Below, piece after piece: positions 62,846 to 64,000 of a DNA stretch of 64,000 nt. Where the stretch lies: assembly GCA_016125275.1 (NCBI GenBank), contig WGMB01000010.1, forward strand, positions 310,001-374,000. Reading direction: 5' to 3'. The stretch comes from Acidobacteriota bacterium (GTDB lineage: Bacteria > Acidobacteriota > Terriglobia > Bryobacterales > UBA6623). Below the pieces are notes generated by a model. The model was not told the origin of the DNA. It searched no databases and saw nothing but the letters and a program-made list of their open reading frames with translations. Position 1 is the first letter of the stretch. Each line of letters begins with the position of its first letter. Made by a program: the position numbers and the translations under genes.

Positions 62846-63003
62846 CGCTAGAGGAACCTTGGCACGAAAGTTCCGGATTGTAACACCATCGGGTTCGCGT
62901 CCGTCACACACTGCGGCCGGCCCGACGGCCAAGAGTTAGGGAACATCGCTCGAGTGGGTCGAGAGGCTTCGACGATCGAGCGATTAGAAGACGGCAGACG
63001 GTC

Positions 63004-63032
63004 TTGCGTAGACCGCGGAGGTCGATTATACT
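63004..63032 (+). promoter_or_regulatory. Promoter of the TPR protein gene
   Basis: TTGCGT (63004-63009) and TATACT (63027-63032) are 17 bp apart on the plus strand. Transcription would start near 63039, leaving a leader of about 114 nt before the ATG at 63153. The rest of the 307 bp intergenic region (62846-63152) shows no other clear feature. Confidence 0.5.
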
Positions 63033-63152
63033 CCGCGATTAGTTCAACTCGAGCTACGCAATCTGAGCCCCGTTGACTCACGTCAGGGCCGTCCGCCGTA
63101 GGACGATCGCAAGGGTTGCGAGTTGCGCTCCCCGCTGTTGGAGAATTCGACA

Positions 63153-64000
63153 ATGCTGAGAAAGTTCACACAACTGAGTGTCGCTGCGTGCCTGCTCCTG
63201 CTGGCCACGTCGGCGGCGATTCCTTCCCCGCAGGAAGGCTCTGAGAAGCGACCCAAGGACCAGGCCGAGTACGAGCTGGCGAACAAGTCCTTCACGGCCG
63301 CCCAATCGGGGGATTGGAAGACTGCGCTCGAGGGACTCGACGAGTGGAAGCAGAAGTACCCCGACAGCGCCTACAAAGAGGACTGGCCGAGGATCTATCT
63401 GCGGGCCTACCAGAACACGGGCCAGAAGGAGAAGGCGATCGCCATTGCGAAGGACATCCTCAAGGCGAGCCCCAACGACTTCGAATCGAACTTCCTGATC
63501 GCTTCGCTGGTGCCGACGATGGGCGGCACCGACGCCGCGCTGATGGCTGACGGCGTCAAGGCCGCCAACGCCGTGCTGGCGAACCGGCCCGCGCAGGCCA
63601 ACGAGGAGCAGTGGAAGCAGATCCAGATCACCGCTCTGCAGACTCTCGGTTGGACGGCGATGCAGAAGAAGGACCACCAGGAAGCCGAGAAGGAATTCAT
63701 GAAGGTCCTGCAGCTCAACCCGAATCTGGCGCAGGTGAGCTACTGGCTCGGCAACGAGGTTCTGGCGCAGGGCAACCCGAACAAGAACGAGCTGGCGCTG
63801 TTCTCGTTCGCTCGTGCGGCCTCCTACGAGGGCGAGGGCGCCCTCAACGCGCAAGGCCGGCAGCAGGTCGACGAGTACCTGAAGAAGGTCTACACCAAGT
63901 ACCACGGCTCGGAAGAAGGCCTGGACGGCATCAAGGCCACGGCGAAGACGCAGGCGCTGCCCCCGGCCGGCCTGAAGATCAAGTCCAAGGACGTGATCGA
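63153..64000 (+). CDS. Secreted TPR protein (3' end cut by window)
   Basis: At least 282 residues. A signal peptide (MLRKFTQLSVAACLLLLATS) is followed by TPR-like helical pairs: AEYELANKSFTAAQSGDWKT, WPRIYLRAYQNTGQKEKAIA, ALQTLGWTAMQKKDHQEAEK and LNPNLAQVSYWLGNEVLAQG. TPR arrays mediate protein contacts. GGAG 9 bp before the ATG supports the start. The end lies beyond the window, so the C-terminal domain is unknown. Confidence 0.82.
   Translation, partial: MLRKFTQLSVAACLLLLATSAAIPSPQEGSEKRPKDQAEYELANKSFTAAQSGDWKTALEGLDEWKQKYPDSAYKEDWPRIYLRAYQNTGQKEKAIAIAKDILKASPNDFESNFLIASLVPTMGGTDAALMADGVKAANAVLANRPAQANEEQWKQIQITALQTLGWTAMQKKDHQEAEKEFMKVLQLNPNLAQVSYWLGNEVLAQGNPNKNELALFSFARAASYEGEGALNAQGRQQVDEYLKKVYTKYHGSEEGLDGIKATAKTQALPPAGLKIKSKDVI

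Overview
The window is a GC-rich stretch of chromosome with no plasmid, phage or IS hallmarks. It most likely comes from an Acidobacteriota of the Solibacter/Bryobacterales type. The best marker is the 1132-residue secreted protein at 38765-42163, whose C-terminus matches the 'Solibacter' TIGR03437-type domain. Paired carboxypeptidase-regulatory-like secreted proteins, several Tat-exported enzymes and a UGA-containing redoxin fit the same group. No tRNA, rRNA, CRISPR array or transposase was found.

Layout. 0-8.5 kb: a DUF4202 gene and a Tat-exported sugar-binding protein (minus), PhzF and DUF1015 (plus), a LysR regulator coupled to a small membrane protein, argC-argB, a molybdopterin-domain protein and a GNAT enzyme. 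8.5-15.2 kb: a minus-strand run of anti-sigma factor, DUF4331, TPR protein and TonB-dependent receptor, divergent from an ECF sigma gene. 15.2-21.3 kb: the histidine operon hisI-D-C-B-H-F-nudix-A. It is preceded by a His-rich leader peptide with a terminator hairpin (a classical attenuator) and closed by a strong terminator. 21.3-24.7 kb: a DksA-type protein, a second sigma/anti-sigma pair and a predicted selenoprotein with an in-frame UGA and a SECIS-like hairpin. 24.7-28.3 kb: two YbjQ-type proteins, an M48 protease, a BlaI repressor with a perfect inverted repeat, and MetY.

28.4-38.8 kb: an alpha/beta hydrolase, then the Anbu gene set (ATP-grasp, alpha-E, Anbu peptidase, transglutaminase), an S9 peptidase, a SelA-like PLP enzyme with a Tat signal, and a cPLA2/patatin-like lipase. 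38.8-48.6 kb: the large TIGR03437 protein, lineage-type secreted proteins, a frameshifted small gene, CorA, gamma-glutamyltransferase, MscL and a HAD hydrolase. 48.7-59.3 kb: a Gfo/Idh/MocA oxidoreductase, an orphan lipoprotein, an orphan protein, leuB, a GNAT enzyme, two carboxypeptidase-regulatory-like proteins and a beta-lactamase/DUF1343 (NamZ) fusion. 59.4-64 kb: a 63-residue basic protein whose promoter is bracketed by two identical palindromes, a plus-strand terminator that may end a small RNA, two transporters, and a TPR protein cut by the window end.

The most notable items are the selenoprotein at 23677-24726, the his attenuator, the Nudix gene inside a his operon that lacks hisE, a two-state hairpin over the DUF4331 ribosome binding site, and the twin-operator promoter at 59.7-59.8 kb. 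Function calls come from reading protein sequences by eye; no database search was run.
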